A DNA stretch of 64,000 bases, taken from positions 1,488,001 to 1,552,000 of the forward strand of contig NZ_CP049870.1 in NCBI RefSeq assembly GCF_011301715.1. The letters are read 5' to 3'. Under the pieces are notes generated by a model. The model saw only the letters and a program-made list of their open reading frames with translations, was not told the origin of the DNA and did no database searches. Shown in pieces: positions 34,986 to 44,176 of the stretch. The stretch comes from Sphingomonas sp. HDW15A. Lineage in GTDB: Bacteria > Pseudomonadota > Alphaproteobacteria > Sphingomonadales > Sphingomonadaceae. Made by a program: the position numbers and the translations under genes. Every line of letters begins with the position of its first letter. Positions within the stretch are counted from its first letter, which is position 1.

Positions 34986-36272
34986 TTAATCGGGAGACGG
35001 CGTTTTTCGGGCGACCGCGCCGGTAACGGCAACATCCATGGTAACGTTTCCAAGCGTCCGGACGATGTCCGGGAAGGTTTCCACCGCGATCAGGATCGCC
35101 AGCGGCTCGACCGGCAAACCCATCGCCAGCGCGATCGGGGCGATGGAGGTGACGAAACTAAGCTGGCCAGGCAGGCTGACCGCCCAGTAGCTGGCGATGG
35201 ACGCCATCGCTATGCCTGCAAAAAGCTGCCACGGGGCAAGTTCAATCCCCAGCCAATAGGACACGTAAACCGCCACTGCGACGTTCATCGCCGGTCCCGT
35301 GGCACGGAACAAAGCGACGGCCAATGGCAAGGTGACATCGCTATTCTCTTCGCGAACGCCAAGGCCGCGCGCGGCGCCGACCATCGCCGGAAGCGACGCG
35401 AGGCTTGACTGGGTGGAGATCGCCACCGCCTGCGGAGGGATCATAGCCCGGGCGAAGTCCCGCAGGCTCCAGCGGGCAAAGAACAGCGCGATCAGGTAGC
35501 CTGCGGCGGTCACGCCGAGGCCAACCAGCATGACGAGCAGCACATAGTGGATCACGGCTCCGAAGGCCGAGGCGCCCGCCCCCGCTCCTAGCGCGAATGC
35601 GAGGCCGAACACGCCGACCGGTGCGATCCAGAGAACCCAGCCGATCATCACCAGCATCGTCTGCTCGACGGCCTGGAAGAAATCGACGAGATTTGCCCGG
35701 CGCGGAATATCGATCTTGGTTATCGCGAGTGCGAACGCGGCGGTGAATAACGTAAGCGGCAGGATCTGGTCGTTCACCGCTGCCGCGAAGATGTTCGAAG
35801 GCACGACCGATCGGACGAAGTCGATCGGTGTCGGTACCGAGGAAGCAGCGGCAGCCTTGTCGACCCCGGCAAGGCCCGCGCGCAACGCTTCGGCCGCTTG
35901 CTCGGGCAAGGGGAACAGCCCGAGCAGCAAGGGCATCATCAATCCGCCGAACGCGGCCGACCCCGTGAGCACGACGACGAACCACAGGATCGAGTTTCCC
36001 GCGACGCGGCTCCCCGCGGCCGCCTTTGCTCCGCCGACGATCCCGCTGATCAGCAATGCAACGATGAGCGGAATGACCGTCACTTTCAGGGCATCGAGCC
36101 AGATGCCGCCAAGCGCGCTGGCCCAACGGATCGCGGGATCGCGCCAGCCGTCGCCAAGCGCGGATGCACCGACGCCGGCCGCAATGCCGAGCGCCAATGC
36201 CGTGAGAATCAACCAGCCGTTACTCGACGCCATCCCGCTCGGACGGCCTGCCTTGCTTGCATGTTCGCTCAT
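34986..36272 (-). CDS. Dicarboxylate/amino-acid:cation symporter (DAACS family)
   Basis: This 428-residue membrane protein has eight or more TM helices and the family hairpins. Diagnostic segments are the serine-rich re-entrant loop PQAVAISTQSSLASLPAM, TGPAMNVAVAVYVSYW (TM7) and the C-terminal loop LPGQLSFVTSIAPIALAMGLP. Homologues take up glutamate, aspartate or C4-dicarboxylates with H+ or Na+. The substrate is not resolvable here. Its start codon is 59 bp from the divergent cupredoxin gene. Confidence 0.9.
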   Translation of the reverse strand: MSEHASKAGRPSGMASSNGWLILTALALGIAAGVGASALGDGWRDPAIRWASALGGIWLDALKVTVIPLIVALLISGIVGGAKAAAGSRVAGNSILWFVVVLTGSAAFGGLMMPLLLGLFPLPEQAAEALRAGLAGVDKAAAASSVPTPIDFVRSVVPSNIFAAAVNDQILPLTLFTAAFALAITKIDIPRRANLVDFFQAVEQTMLVMIGWVLWIAPVGVFGLAFALGAGAGASAFGAVIHYVLLVMLVGLGVTAAGYLIALFFARWSLRDFARAMIPPQAVAISTQSSLASLPAMVGAARGLGVREENSDVTLPLAVALFRATGPAMNVAVAVYVSYWLGIELAPWQLFAGIAMASIASYWAVSLPGQLSFVTSIAPIALAMGLPVEPLAILIAVETFPDIVRTLGNVTMDVAVTGAVARKTPSPD

Positions 36273-36331
36273 TGGGCGAGGCTAGCTTCCCGCGCTTGCA
36301 ACCGCCAGCCTGCGCTTTACGTTGTGCTCTC

Positions 36332-36727
36332 GTGACATTCGCGACCATCAGATTGGGTAGTTTGGCCGTTGCGTCAGCGGCTCTTTTCCTGGCTGCTGGC
36401 CCTGCGGTTCCGGCCACATCGGCCACGCGCGTGTCAGTTATCCTGACCAGTCACCGCTTCACCCCATCGCCAATTCATCTTTCGGGCGGCGTTCCCGTCC
36501 GGCTGACCATCGCCAACCAGTCCGGCGAGACGCACGATTTTTACGCTCCGGAATTCTTCTACTGGTCGAAAGTCCAGCGCGGCAAGGTGCCGGGCGGCAA
36601 GCTTCGCTTGCGATCTGGCGAGCGGGCAATCGTCACCCTGACTCCGCGCCGCGGAAGCTACAAGCTGAAGTGCACGCGCTTTGGCCATGCCTTTCTCGGC
36701 ATGTCGACGATGATCATCGTGCACTAA
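36332..36727 (+). CDS. Cupredoxin-like periplasmic copper protein
   Basis: This 131-residue exported protein starts at GTG 36332 with a hydrophobic signal (VASAALFLAAGPAVPATSA). The mature domain is a small cupredoxin: HRFTPSPIHLSGGVPVRLTIANQSGETHDF supplies a His, and KLKCTRFGHAFLGM gives the Cys-x4-His-x4-Met typical of type 1 copper sites. It is a plausible electron carrier or copper-binding protein. Upstream is the divergent symporter gene. Confidence 0.8.
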   Translation: MTFATIRLGSLAVASAALFLAAGPAVPATSATRVSVILTSHRFTPSPIHLSGGVPVRLTIANQSGETHDFYAPEFFYWSKVQRGKVPGGKLRLRSGERAIVTLTPRRGSYKLKCTRFGHAFLGMSTMIIVH

Positions 36728-36847
36728 GCCCAGTTCCGCCGGAACTCACTGAGTCGCGCCCGCATGGCGGAACTGGTCCCACGCCCCGATGTTTCAGACC
36801 TTGCCGCGTGACGTCTTGTCGCGCCTGTAAACAGGAGAAGATGGGCC

Positions 36848-37273
36848 ATGAGTTTCTGGGACAAGATTCGCGACAAGATTCTGCCGCCGAGCAGCGACAA
36901 GAACGAGACCACGATCGACGACCTTCGCGACAAGGGAATGCTCGATGGCCCGAACACCCGGACCGGCACGGCAACCACCCCGCAAATGCAGGCTCAGCCG
37001 CAGTCAAACGCCACGGTGGACGTTGAGCAGGTGCTCGAGGCGAAGCTTTCCAAGAAGGGCAACCCGGACCTCAATTGGCGGACGTCGATCGTCGATTTGA
37101 TGAAGCTGCTCGACATCGATTTCAATCTCGACAATCGCAACGAGCTCGCGGAAGAGCTTGGTTACACCGGTGCACGCGACGGAAGTGCGGAAATGAACAT
37201 TTGGCTCCATAAGGAAGTTATGCGCCGCCTTGCCGCGAACGGCGGGACCGTCCCCGCCAATCTCACCGACTGA
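36848..37273 (+). CDS. DUF3597 domain protein
   Basis: This 141-residue soluble protein has a Lys/Asp-rich N-terminus (FWDKIRDKILPP), a Thr/Gln-rich disordered linker (residues 40-60) and the DUF3597 domain. That domain has ILDLMKLLDIDFNLDNRNELAEELGYTG, SAEMNIWLHKEVMRRLAANGG. The family is widespread in alphaproteobacteria and is thought to bind peptidoglycan-like or other ligands; function unproven. AGGAG lies before the ATG at 36848. Confidence 0.88.
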   Translation: MSFWDKIRDKILPPSSDKNETTIDDLRDKGMLDGPNTRTGTATTPQMQAQPQSNATVDVEQVLEAKLSKKGNPDLNWRTSIVDLMKLLDIDFNLDNRNELAEELGYTGARDGSAEMNIWLHKEVMRRLAANGGTVPANLTD

Positions 37274-37292
37274 GAATTGGGCGCATACAGTA

Positions 37293-37320
37293 AGAGGGCC
37301 GGCGTTTCCGCCAGCCCTCT
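37293..37320 (+). terminator. Hairpin terminator after DUF3597 gene
   Basis: AGAGGGC (37293-37299) pairs with GCCCTCT (37314-37320), with an inner GGCG/CGCC pair around a small loop. Confidence 0.6.
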
Positions 37321-38025
37321 CCTGCGCCGAGACATGGATTTGCCGGTGTTCGTCAGCTTGGCGACCCGAAGGTTTCCTGCTCCTCGATCCTTGCGCACCA
37401 GCTCAGGTTCGCTTCCCCCCAAGGTGGCTCCCGAAGGTGCCTCGCTCGCCTTCCACTTTCTCGTCCCGAAGGACGTGTCCGCTTCCGGTCCACTTCGCTT
37501 CTCAGCCCGAAGGCTTCGACGCGCCCTGGTGTTCTGCGGCCTTCTTGGGTCAATCCCCTCCTGCGCGGCCTGATTCCCTGGGGGGAAACCGCCCTCGCAA
37601 AAGCCGGGACCAACTCTTCCGGCGCCTCTGACCGGCTGGTCCGGAGCGACCCTTTGATGGTCCGCCGCGTCATCGCTCCGAAGAGCAGTTCAGCTTCGAA
37701 CCGGGGCCTTCCATCGCCTGCCGGCGGAGATCGGTCCTTCTGTCCTCTCCTCACCTTCCTGCCGTTGCCGGCCATCCGGGGAGGCGGGGACTTCCGTCCC
37801 GATCACGAATTGAACCTGACTCGCTTTTCCGAGTCGCGCAAAGCCAAAAATGCAGCGCCGAGCCTGTGGATAACGGGGATATGGAGAATAACTGACGATT
37901 TGCGGGGCGGGAGTCCCCCATCACAGCCGAGTCGCGGGCCCAAATAAAGATTTTGTTGCGGCGCACAAGGCACCTTCCGGACGATCCACGCGTTGAGCGG
38001 ACATCCACCATAAGGAGTAACCTTC
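37321..38025. other. Gene-poor 0.7 kb interval with CCCGAAGG repeats and a DnaA box
   Basis: No convincing protein gene was found here on either strand; open frames overlap without signals or family motifs. The element CCCGAAGG recurs four times (37365, 37430, 37465, 37506). A perfect DnaA-box sequence TTATCCACA lies on the minus strand at 37865-37873, and GACTCG pairs with CGAGTC near 37825-37840. An unannotated structured RNA is possible, but I could not match RNase P, 6S or SRP RNA. Confidence 0.4.
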
Positions 38026-38478
38026 ATGATCGGTCAATCGGACGATCTCGCTACGCTCAAGACCCTCACCTCGACGCTGAACGACAGCGTCAATGGCTAT
38101 CGCGAGGCCGCGAAAGACGTTCACTCGAACGAATTCCGCGAGATGTTCACGCAATTTGCCGACGACCGCTCGCGTTGCTCCGCCGATCTCCAGGCCGAGG
38201 TCCGCCGCCTGGGCGGGGAGCCGGATAATGACGGGTCGACGTTGGGCGGACTTCACCAGACTTGGCTGGATCTCAAGGCCGCGGTTACTGGCCGCGATGA
38301 CAAGGCGATCCTCAATGAGGTCGAGCGCGGCGAAGACTATCTCAAGGAGAAGTTCGAGACCGCGCTGAACGGCGACCATCTTACCGGTGAAAGCCGGACG
38401 GCTGTCGAACGCGCCTACCAATCGGTTCGCGCGGGCCACGACCGCATGAGCGCACTCAAGCACGGCCTCGAAGCCTAA
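38026..38478 (+). CDS. DUF2383 (PA2169 family) four-helix-bundle protein
   Basis: This 150-residue helical protein belongs to the DUF2383 family: LKTLTSTLNDSVNGYREAAKDVH, a central segment ending SRCSADLQAEVRRLGG, HQTWLDLKAAVTGRDD and ERGEDYLKEKFETAL with repeating acidic positions. Related proteins resemble ferritin-like bundles and bind no obvious metal here. AAGGAG lies upstream of the ATG at 38026. Predicted to be a stress or envelope-related protein. Confidence 0.88.
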   Translation: MIGQSDDLATLKTLTSTLNDSVNGYREAAKDVHSNEFREMFTQFADDRSRCSADLQAEVRRLGGEPDNDGSTLGGLHQTWLDLKAAVTGRDDKAILNEVERGEDYLKEKFETALNGDHLTGESRTAVERAYQSVRAGHDRMSALKHGLEA

Positions 38479-38486
38479 ACAGCGAT

Positions 38487-38526
38487 CGGGCCGGCCGATT
38501 ACTGCACAGGTCGCCGGTCGGCCCGC
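38487..38526 (+). terminator. Probable terminator after DUF2383 gene
   Basis: GGGCCG (from about 38489) pairs with CGGCCC near 38519-38524 with further inner complementarity, just beyond the stop codon. Confidence 0.45.
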
Positions 38527-38564
38527 CATTGCTGTTCTTGGGCACGTTCCCTAGATGTTCGCCT

Positions 38565-40853
38565 GTGCCCGAATCCCCTGCCCTAGAACCTGAACCCGCC
38601 TACCTGCAGGGCCTTAACCCCCCTCAGCGCGAAGCAGTGTTAATGACTGACGGCCCGGTTCTGATGCTGGCCGGCGCCGGTACCGGCAAGACCGCGGCGC
38701 TGACCGCGCGCCTCGCCCATCTCATCGCCACGCGGCTCGCCTGGCCCAGCCAGATCCTCGCCGTCACGTTCACCAACAAGGCCGCCCGCGAAATGAAGGA
38801 GCGCGTCTCCGCGATCAGCGGCGGCGCCATCGAGGGCATGCCCTGGCTAGGCACCTTCCATTCCGTAGCCGCGCGGATGCTCCGCACTCATGCCGAGCTC
38901 GTCGGCCTGCAGTCCAATTTCACCATTCTCGACACGGACGACCAGCTTCGTCTTCTCAAACAGCTGATCGTCGTCGCCAACCTCGACGAGAAGCGCTGGC
39001 CGGCGCGCCAGCTCGCCGGAGTGATCGACCGGTGGAAGAATCGCGGCTGGACTCCGAAGCAGATTGACGCGGCAGAGTCGGAAAGTTTCGCCAACGGCCG
39101 CGGCGCCGAGCTCTATGCTGCCTATCAGGAGCGCTTGCGGACGCTCAACGCCTGCGACTTTGGCGACCTGCTGCTGCACATGCTGACGATCTTCAAGGCG
39201 CATCCTGATGTGCTGGAGCAGTATCGGGACCGCTTCCGCTACATCCTCGTCGACGAATATCAGGACACGAACGCCAGCCAGTATGAGTGGCTTCGCCTGC
39301 TAGCCGAGCCGCGCCGCAATATCTGCGTTGTCGGCGACGACGACCAGTCGATCTATTCGTGGCGCGGGGCAGAGGTCGCCAACATCCTGCGCTTCGAAAA
39401 GGACTTCCCGGGTGCCAAGGTGATCCGTCTCGAGCAGAATTACCGTTCGACCCCGCACATCCTCGGTGCGGCCGGCGGGCTTATCGCCAACAACACTGGC
39501 CGGCTCGGCAAGACTCTCTGGACCGATGTGGACGCGGGCGAAAAGGTCAAGGTCATCGGCGTGTGGGACGGACCTGAGGAGGCGCGCCGCGTCGGCGAAG
39601 AAATCGAAGCCCACGTCCGCCGGGGCGGGCGGCTCAGCGACTGCGCGATCCTCGTCCGCGCCCAGTTCCAGACCCGCGAGTTCGAAGAGCGTTTCATCGC
39701 CATCGGCCTCGCCTACCAGATCGTCGGTGGATTTCGCTTCTACGAGCGCGCGGAAATTCGCGACGCCCTAGCCTATCTTCGCCTGATCGCGCAGCCGGCT
39801 GACGACCTCGCCTTCGACAGGATCGTCAACCAACCCAAGCGCGGGCTCGGCGACAAGGCGCTGGCGACGATTCACGATTTTGCGCGGCGCACCGGCCAGT
39901 CGTTGCTGCTCGCCGCTGCGCAGATGCTTGACAGCGACGAGTTGCAGTCGCGGGCCCGCAACAGCCTTGCCCGCTTCGTTGCCGATTTCGCGCGGTGGCG
40001 GCAAATGGCGGCCGAGCTACCTCACCCGGAGCTTGCCCGCATCATGCTGGATGAGAGCGGTTATACGGCGATGCTTCAGGCCGAGCGCAGCGCGGAATCA
40101 GCGGGCCGCCTTGAGAACCTGTCCGAGCTTGCTCGAGCGATGGAGGAATATGATTCGCTGGGCGCCTTCCTCGAACACGTCTCGCTGGTCATGGACAATG
40201 ACTCGCAGAAGGGCGGCGACAAGGTCACGATCATGACCATCCACGCCGCGAAAGGTCTCGAGTTTCCGCTGGTCTTCCTCGCCGGCTGGGAGGAAGGCGT
40301 CTTCCCGTCACAGCGCGCGCTCGATGAGGGCGGACTTGCCAGCCTCGAAGAGGAACGGCGCTTGGCCTATGTCGCCATCACCCGAGCCCGCAGCCTGGCG
40401 ACAATCCTACATGCCGCCAACCGCCGGATTTACGGCCAATGGACCAGTTCCATTCCCTCGCGGTTCGTCGGCGAGCTTCCCGACGAACATATCGAGTGCG
40501 AGACGACCATGACCGGCGGGGAGAGCCTGTGGCGCGCGCAGTGGAGCGAGCAGGGCGATCCATTTGCGCACCTCGCCGCTGCACGATCGGATCGCGCTAG
40601 CACGCGCGGCGCTGGCTGGCAGCGCGCGCAGGGACGGTTCACCACCCAGCCCCAGCGCGTTATCGAAGCACGCGCATCGGCGGTCTCGCTCGGCAACAAG
40701 GGACGCGACGACCTGAGCGTCGGCATGCGCGTGTTCCATGGCAAGTTCGGCTACGGCACGATCGAGGAGATCGAGGGCAACAAGCTCGAAATCGCCTTCG
40801 AAAAGGCTGGACGAAAGCGCGTTCTCGACAGTTTCGTAAGCCTCGAAGGCTAA
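38565..40853 (+). CDS. uvrD: UvrD/PcrA-family DNA helicase
   Basis: This SF1 helicase has about 762 residues from GTG 38565. Motifs in order are the Q-motif GLNPPQREAV, Walker A AGAGTGKT, TFTNKAAREMKER, FRYILVDEYQDTN (Walker B), VVGDDDQSIYSWRGAE, RLEQNYRST, VTIMTIHAAKGLEFPLVFLAGW and EERRLAYVAITRAR. The C-terminus includes the DxxVGMRVFHGKFGYGTI segment seen in PcrA/UvrD tails that bind RNA polymerase. It unwinds DNA in repair and replication restart. The upstream TTG at 38529 is less likely, as conservation begins after the GTG. Confidence 0.93.
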   Translation: MPESPALEPEPAYLQGLNPPQREAVLMTDGPVLMLAGAGTGKTAALTARLAHLIATRLAWPSQILAVTFTNKAAREMKERVSAISGGAIEGMPWLGTFHSVAARMLRTHAELVGLQSNFTILDTDDQLRLLKQLIVVANLDEKRWPARQLAGVIDRWKNRGWTPKQIDAAESESFANGRGAELYAAYQERLRTLNACDFGDLLLHMLTIFKAHPDVLEQYRDRFRYILVDEYQDTNASQYEWLRLLAEPRRNICVVGDDDQSIYSWRGAEVANILRFEKDFPGAKVIRLEQNYRSTPHILGAAGGLIANNTGRLGKTLWTDVDAGEKVKVIGVWDGPEEARRVGEEIEAHVRRGGRLSDCAILVRAQFQTREFEERFIAIGLAYQIVGGFRFYERAEIRDALAYLRLIAQPADDLAFDRIVNQPKRGLGDKALATIHDFARRTGQSLLLAAAQMLDSDELQSRARNSLARFVADFARWRQMAAELPHPELARIMLDESGYTAMLQAERSAESAGRLENLSELARAMEEYDSLGAFLEHVSLVMDNDSQKGGDKVTIMTIHAAKGLEFPLVFLAGWEEGVFPSQRALDEGGLASLEEERRLAYVAITRARSLATILHAANRRIYGQWTSSIPSRFVGELPDEHIECETTMTGGESLWRAQWSEQGDPFAHLAAARSDRASTRGAGWQRAQGRFTTQPQRVIEARASAVSLGNKGRDDLSVGMRVFHGKFGYGTIEEIEGNKLEIAFEKAGRKRVLDSFVSLEG

Positions 40854-40903
40854 GTCGCGATTGCGGACGTGAAACGAGTTGGAAGCTCCTGCATTTGCAA
40901 TTC

Positions 40904-41125
40904 ATGGACCTCAAATTTCTCGGCTATTTCATATCGACGATTAGCGTCCTTCTGCTCGCGGTTGTCGCCTGGCCCGAGTCAAATGACCCGCATTGGCACG
41001 CGTGGGTCATCGCACTCGGCTCGCTGACCTCTATTCTCGGAATGGGTGTCCGATGGACCTCCCACCGCCAAAGCAAGAAGGACATCGAACGCGCGTCGAA
41101 AGATGTGCCGCCGAAGCACGCCTAG
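40904..41125 (+). CDS. Small inner-membrane protein
   Basis: A 73-residue protein with two predicted TM segments (FLGYFISTISVLLLAVVAW and WVIALGSLTSILGMGV) and a basic tail (HRQSKKDIERASKD). It follows the helicase gene by 50 bp on the same strand. I recognise no family. A TTG 9 bases upstream is an alternative start with GGAAG ahead. Confidence 0.6.
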   Translation: MDLKFLGYFISTISVLLLAVVAWPESNDPHWHAWVIALGSLTSILGMGVRWTSHRQSKKDIERASKDVPPKHA

Positions 41126-41131
41126 TCGCAT

Positions 41132-41767
41132 CTAGTCGTCGATGCGGCCAAGCTCCTTGCAGGTGATCTCGTCGCCGCCGGCACGCACAAGCAGCGCCTC
41201 TTTGCCCTTGCTCCAGAAGGACCAGGGCTGGCCATCGATTCTTCCTTCATATTTGGCGCCGGAAGCCGAAGACACGTGCGGCAAGGTTAGGCGTTGCTCA
41301 GCCATCTTCAAATGCACCGCGCCGGGGTCGCTTCGAATAAACAGAGCGGACACGTCTTCCGTCCCGCAACTTAATGTGACGGGTCCCCAGACGATGCCGC
41401 CTTGTTTCATTCCCTTCGCTGCAAGATCGGCGATCCGGCCAACATAGTAGTCGAGCAGGCACTGGCGCAGGTCGTCCGACCGGCTGCACTCGTTTCGGCT
41501 CGCTACCCACTCCGGGTCTGCCACATACCCCGGCATCTCGCTCATCGCCCGGTCGATCGCGATGAGCTCCCTGTCCGTACAGACGGCCTGCTCCGCCTGA
41601 CCGGAAGCGCGCTCGCAGTCGATCGTAGTCGGCCCTTCGGGCGCCGCCGCAGCCGCGGTCTCCGCGTTCATCGAGCCGTTGCCGTCGGCATCTGCGGCCG
41701 CATCGTGTTCGGCATCGGAACAGGCTGCGATCACCAAGCAGGCAACCAGCGAAACCAACATGCGCAT
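41132..41767 (-). CDS. Lipoprotein fusing LprI-like and MliC lysozyme-inhibitor domains
   Basis: This 211-residue lipoprotein (lipobox VIAACS) has an Ala/Asp/Glu linker. An LprI-type N-terminal domain spans about residues 55-115, with paired Cys (DCERASGQAEQAVCTDRELIAIDRAM, NECSRSDDLRQCLLDYY). The C-terminal MliC domain (about 125-205) has GPVTLSCGTEDVSALFIRSD, SSASGAKYEGRIDGQPWSFWSKGKEALL and a final Cys. Both domains are known lysozyme inhibitors, so it should protect the wall from host or competitor lysozyme in the periplasm. GGGAGG precedes the ATG. Confidence 0.85.
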   Translation of the reverse strand: MRMLVSLVACLVIAACSDAEHDAAADADGNGSMNAETAAAAAPEGPTTIDCERASGQAEQAVCTDRELIAIDRAMSEMPGYVADPEWVASRNECSRSDDLRQCLLDYYVGRIADLAAKGMKQGGIVWGPVTLSCGTEDVSALFIRSDPGAVHLKMAEQRLTLPHVSSASGAKYEGRIDGQPWSFWSKGKEALLVRAGGDEITCKELGRIDD

Positions 41768-41820
41768 CGGAAACCCTCCCGCAGGGAAAGCGCCTTTATT
41801 TGCCGAAAACGGGGAAGCGT

Positions 41821-42675
41821 CTAGCCGTTGACAATAATTCCGCCATTCGGGTGCAGCACTTGTCCACTCATGTAGCTGGAGTCCTCGCAGGCCAGGAACA
41901 GGAAGCAAGGCGCGACCTCGTTCGGCTGACCAGGCCGTCCCATTGGCGTGTCCTTGCCGAACTCGGGTATGTCTTCCTTGGGCTTACCGCCGAACGGATT
42001 GAGCGGAGTCCAGATGGGACCGGGGGCAACGGCATTGACCCGGATTCCGTCCTTGATGAGGTTTTCCGACAGCGAGCGCGTGAAGGCCGTGATCGCTCCC
42101 TTCGTCGCGCTGTAGTCGAGCAGATCCTTGGAGCCTTTATACATCGTAACCGAGGTGCAGTTGATGATCGCACTGCCCTTCTTCAGATGTGGCCGGACTG
42201 CCTGGGTGAGGTAGAACATCGAGTAGATATTCGACTGGAACGTGCGTTTGAGCTGCTCTTCCGTAATGTCGACGATATCTTCGTCCGGGTGCTGCTCGCC
42301 GGCGTTATTGACCAGAACGTCGACCCCGCCCAACTCGTCGACGATTTTCTGAACAGCCTGCTCGCAAAAGTCCTTCTCCCCCAGATCGCCGGCGATGGCG
42401 AGGGCCCGCGCGCCTTCTTTCTCGCATGCCTCGCGTGTTTTCGCCGCGTCGTCATGCTCGCACAGGTAAAGGATAGCGACATTGGCGCCTTCGCGCGCGA
42501 ACAGGACGGCGGTCGCCCGGCCGATTCCGCTGTCCGCTCCAGTGATGATCGCTGTCTTGCCTTTCAGACGTCCGCTGCCGCGATAGCGGGGTTCCCAGTC
42601 CGGTTTCGGTTTGAGCTTGCTTTCGTGACCGGGAAGCCGGTCTTCGTGAATCATCGGTTCGGCAGTTCCGGCCAT
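41821..42675 (-). CDS. SDR-family oxidoreductase
   Basis: This 284-residue short-chain dehydrogenase has the nucleotide-binding TGADSGIGRATA, VDVLVNNAGEQHPD, the catalytic triad in INCTSVTMYKGSKDLLDYSATKGA (Ser, Tyr, Lys), and VNAVAPGPIWTPL. The N-terminal 45 residues (DWEPRYRGSGRLKGKTAIITG) match the general-stress SDR group related to YhdF/YhxC/glucose-1-dehydrogenase. The start MAGTAEP at 42675 follows AAGGAG. Physiological substrate unknown. Confidence 0.92.
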   Translation of the reverse strand: MAGTAEPMIHEDRLPGHESKLKPKPDWEPRYRGSGRLKGKTAIITGADSGIGRATAVLFAREGANVAILYLCEHDDAAKTREACEKEGARALAIAGDLGEKDFCEQAVQKIVDELGGVDVLVNNAGEQHPDEDIVDITEEQLKRTFQSNIYSMFYLTQAVRPHLKKGSAIINCTSVTMYKGSKDLLDYSATKGAITAFTRSLSENLIKDGIRVNAVAPGPIWTPLNPFGGKPKEDIPEFGKDTPMGRPGQPNEVAPCFLFLACEDSSYMSGQVLHPNGGIIVNG

Positions 42676-42725
42676 CGGGAAATCTCCTTTCCCCGGCCAA
42701 CGCATGCCAAGCGAGAGCGTTGCGA

Positions 42726-44024
42726 TCAGCCGCGCGTATCGCCGCCGCTATTCACTTCTTCCACGGAGGCGATAGTCCCGACCGGGGCCACGCCGCCCTG
42801 GTCGAGCTCCATCCAGTCACGGAAGGGCAGGCCGTACAGCATGTCCATCACCTCGAATTCGAGGCCGCCCGGTTGCGACGTATTGCTGTTCCACAGTGCG
42901 ACGACACCGCTCCTCAATTGCGGATCGAACAGGATCAATGAGCGGTAGCCGTTAACGCCGCCGCGATGGCCGATGATCCGGTGACCGGCGTAAACATAGC
43001 TACGCCAGCCATAGCCATAGTAAGGCTGGTCGAGCCGCTCGCGGAATTTGCGCAGCCGGCCAAGCTCGTTCGGAGTCGCGACCAGCGGCGCATGAATCTG
43101 GTCGAGCACCTTCTTGTCGAGCACTTCGGGCATTCCGCCCATCTGGGCGATCATCCACAGCGCCATATCCTTGATGTTGCTGTTGACACCGCCCGCTGCC
43201 GGGACGCGATAATAGGCATCGCTGAGCTCGAGCGGCCGGCGCCCGACGGTATGCGGCCTCGCCCAGCTTGGCGAACGTTCCAGGCCCTCGCGCGTGACAG
43301 AGGCCGATGTCATCCCCAGCGGACGGAAGAGGCGATTGGCGACGACCTGCTGATACGGCTTTCCGGCGACCCGAGCGATCGCCTCGCTCGACGAATCGAA
43401 GGCGATGTTTTGGTAGCTCCAGCATGTGCCGGGCGCGCATAACGAGGCCAGCGAAGCGTACATCTGGCGAATGAGTGACGGACTTTCGCCCGCCTCCAGC
43501 TTGTCGTCGTAGGCGTTGCGGTAAAGACCGAGCCTATGGCTGAGTACGTCACCGAGCGTTGCGCGCTGTTCATTGCCTCCGGGCAGTTTCAGCGTCGGGG
43601 CATAGCGCGCAATCGGCGCACCAAAGTCGAGCTTGCCTTCTTCGGCCAGCTTAGCGGCCATCGTCCCCGCGACGCCTTTCGAAACCGATGCCCAGCGGAA
43701 GACCGTCTGCGGAGTCACTTTTTCGCCCGAATCGGCAAGCGTCTCGCCGTAGCCATTCAGGAACGTGATTCGTCCGCCTTCGACGATTCCGACGGCCAGC
43801 CCGACCATCGTCGGCTTCTCCGCCATTCGCCGCAGTCGCTCATCGAGCGCACGATAATCGATCGAGTGGCGATTCGTCGTCGATATGGAAGCGAGTTTGA
43901 CAAGATCGGGCCTGGCCTGACCCGCAGCCTGCTCGGGAGCGGCTCGCGGTCGCTGTCCGGCCAAAGCGACTGCGGCGACGACCAGCGCGAAGCCGGCGAC
44001 GCCGATCTGAAACTGACGTTCCAA
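42726..44024 (-). CDS. Serine hydrolase, beta-lactamase (class C/EstB) family
   Basis: This 432-residue exported protein has a signal anchor at residues 7-23. The motif set is S-x-x-K in WASVSKGVA, Y-x-N in WSYQNIAFD and H-x-G in IIGHRGGVNG. The segment GNEQRATLGDVLSHRLGL is the family's typical start of the active domain. It starts at TTG 44024 with GGAGG nine bases before. Homologues are esterases, D-aminopeptidases or penicillin-binding proteins rather than true beta-lactamases, and the sequence does not discriminate. Confidence 0.85.
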   Translation of the reverse strand: MERQFQIGVAGFALVVAAVALAGQRPRAAPEQAAGQARPDLVKLASISTTNRHSIDYRALDERLRRMAEKPTMVGLAVGIVEGGRITFLNGYGETLADSGEKVTPQTVFRWASVSKGVAGTMAAKLAEEGKLDFGAPIARYAPTLKLPGGNEQRATLGDVLSHRLGLYRNAYDDKLEAGESPSLIRQMYASLASLCAPGTCWSYQNIAFDSSSEAIARVAGKPYQQVVANRLFRPLGMTSASVTREGLERSPSWARPHTVGRRPLELSDAYYRVPAAGGVNSNIKDMALWMIAQMGGMPEVLDKKVLDQIHAPLVATPNELGRLRKFRERLDQPYYGYGWRSYVYAGHRIIGHRGGVNGYRSLILFDPQLRSGVVALWNSNTSQPGGLEFEVMDMLYGLPFRDWMELDQGGVAPVGTIASVEEVNSGGDTRG

Positions 44025-44176
44025 AAACCTAATCCTCCCCGTGACTTCGGTCTGTCGTTCAATGGGCTGGAACGCACAAGCAACGTCTTGGGCCGCGTGC
44101 GATGAAGCGAGTCAAGGCCACGACGAGTTGCGGCGCGCTGGAATTCGCTTTGCCGTCGCCCTAAGGATGTTCGCCA

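Noticed and set aside
37353..37775. A 140-codon minus-strand frame in the gene-free interval
   Set aside because: Arg-rich, no recognisable motif, overlapped by equally long frames on both strands, and broken by the repeated CCTTCGGG words.
37865..37873. Perfect DnaA box as evidence of a replication origin
   Set aside because: Only one box seen, no cluster, no AT-rich unwinding region of note, and no dnaA, hemE or parAB nearby.
42726..44024. True beta-lactamase
   Set aside because: It has the shared S-x-x-K, Y-x-N and H-x-G motifs but the sequence resembles the broad EstB/serine-hydrolase group, with no linked ampR-type regulator.
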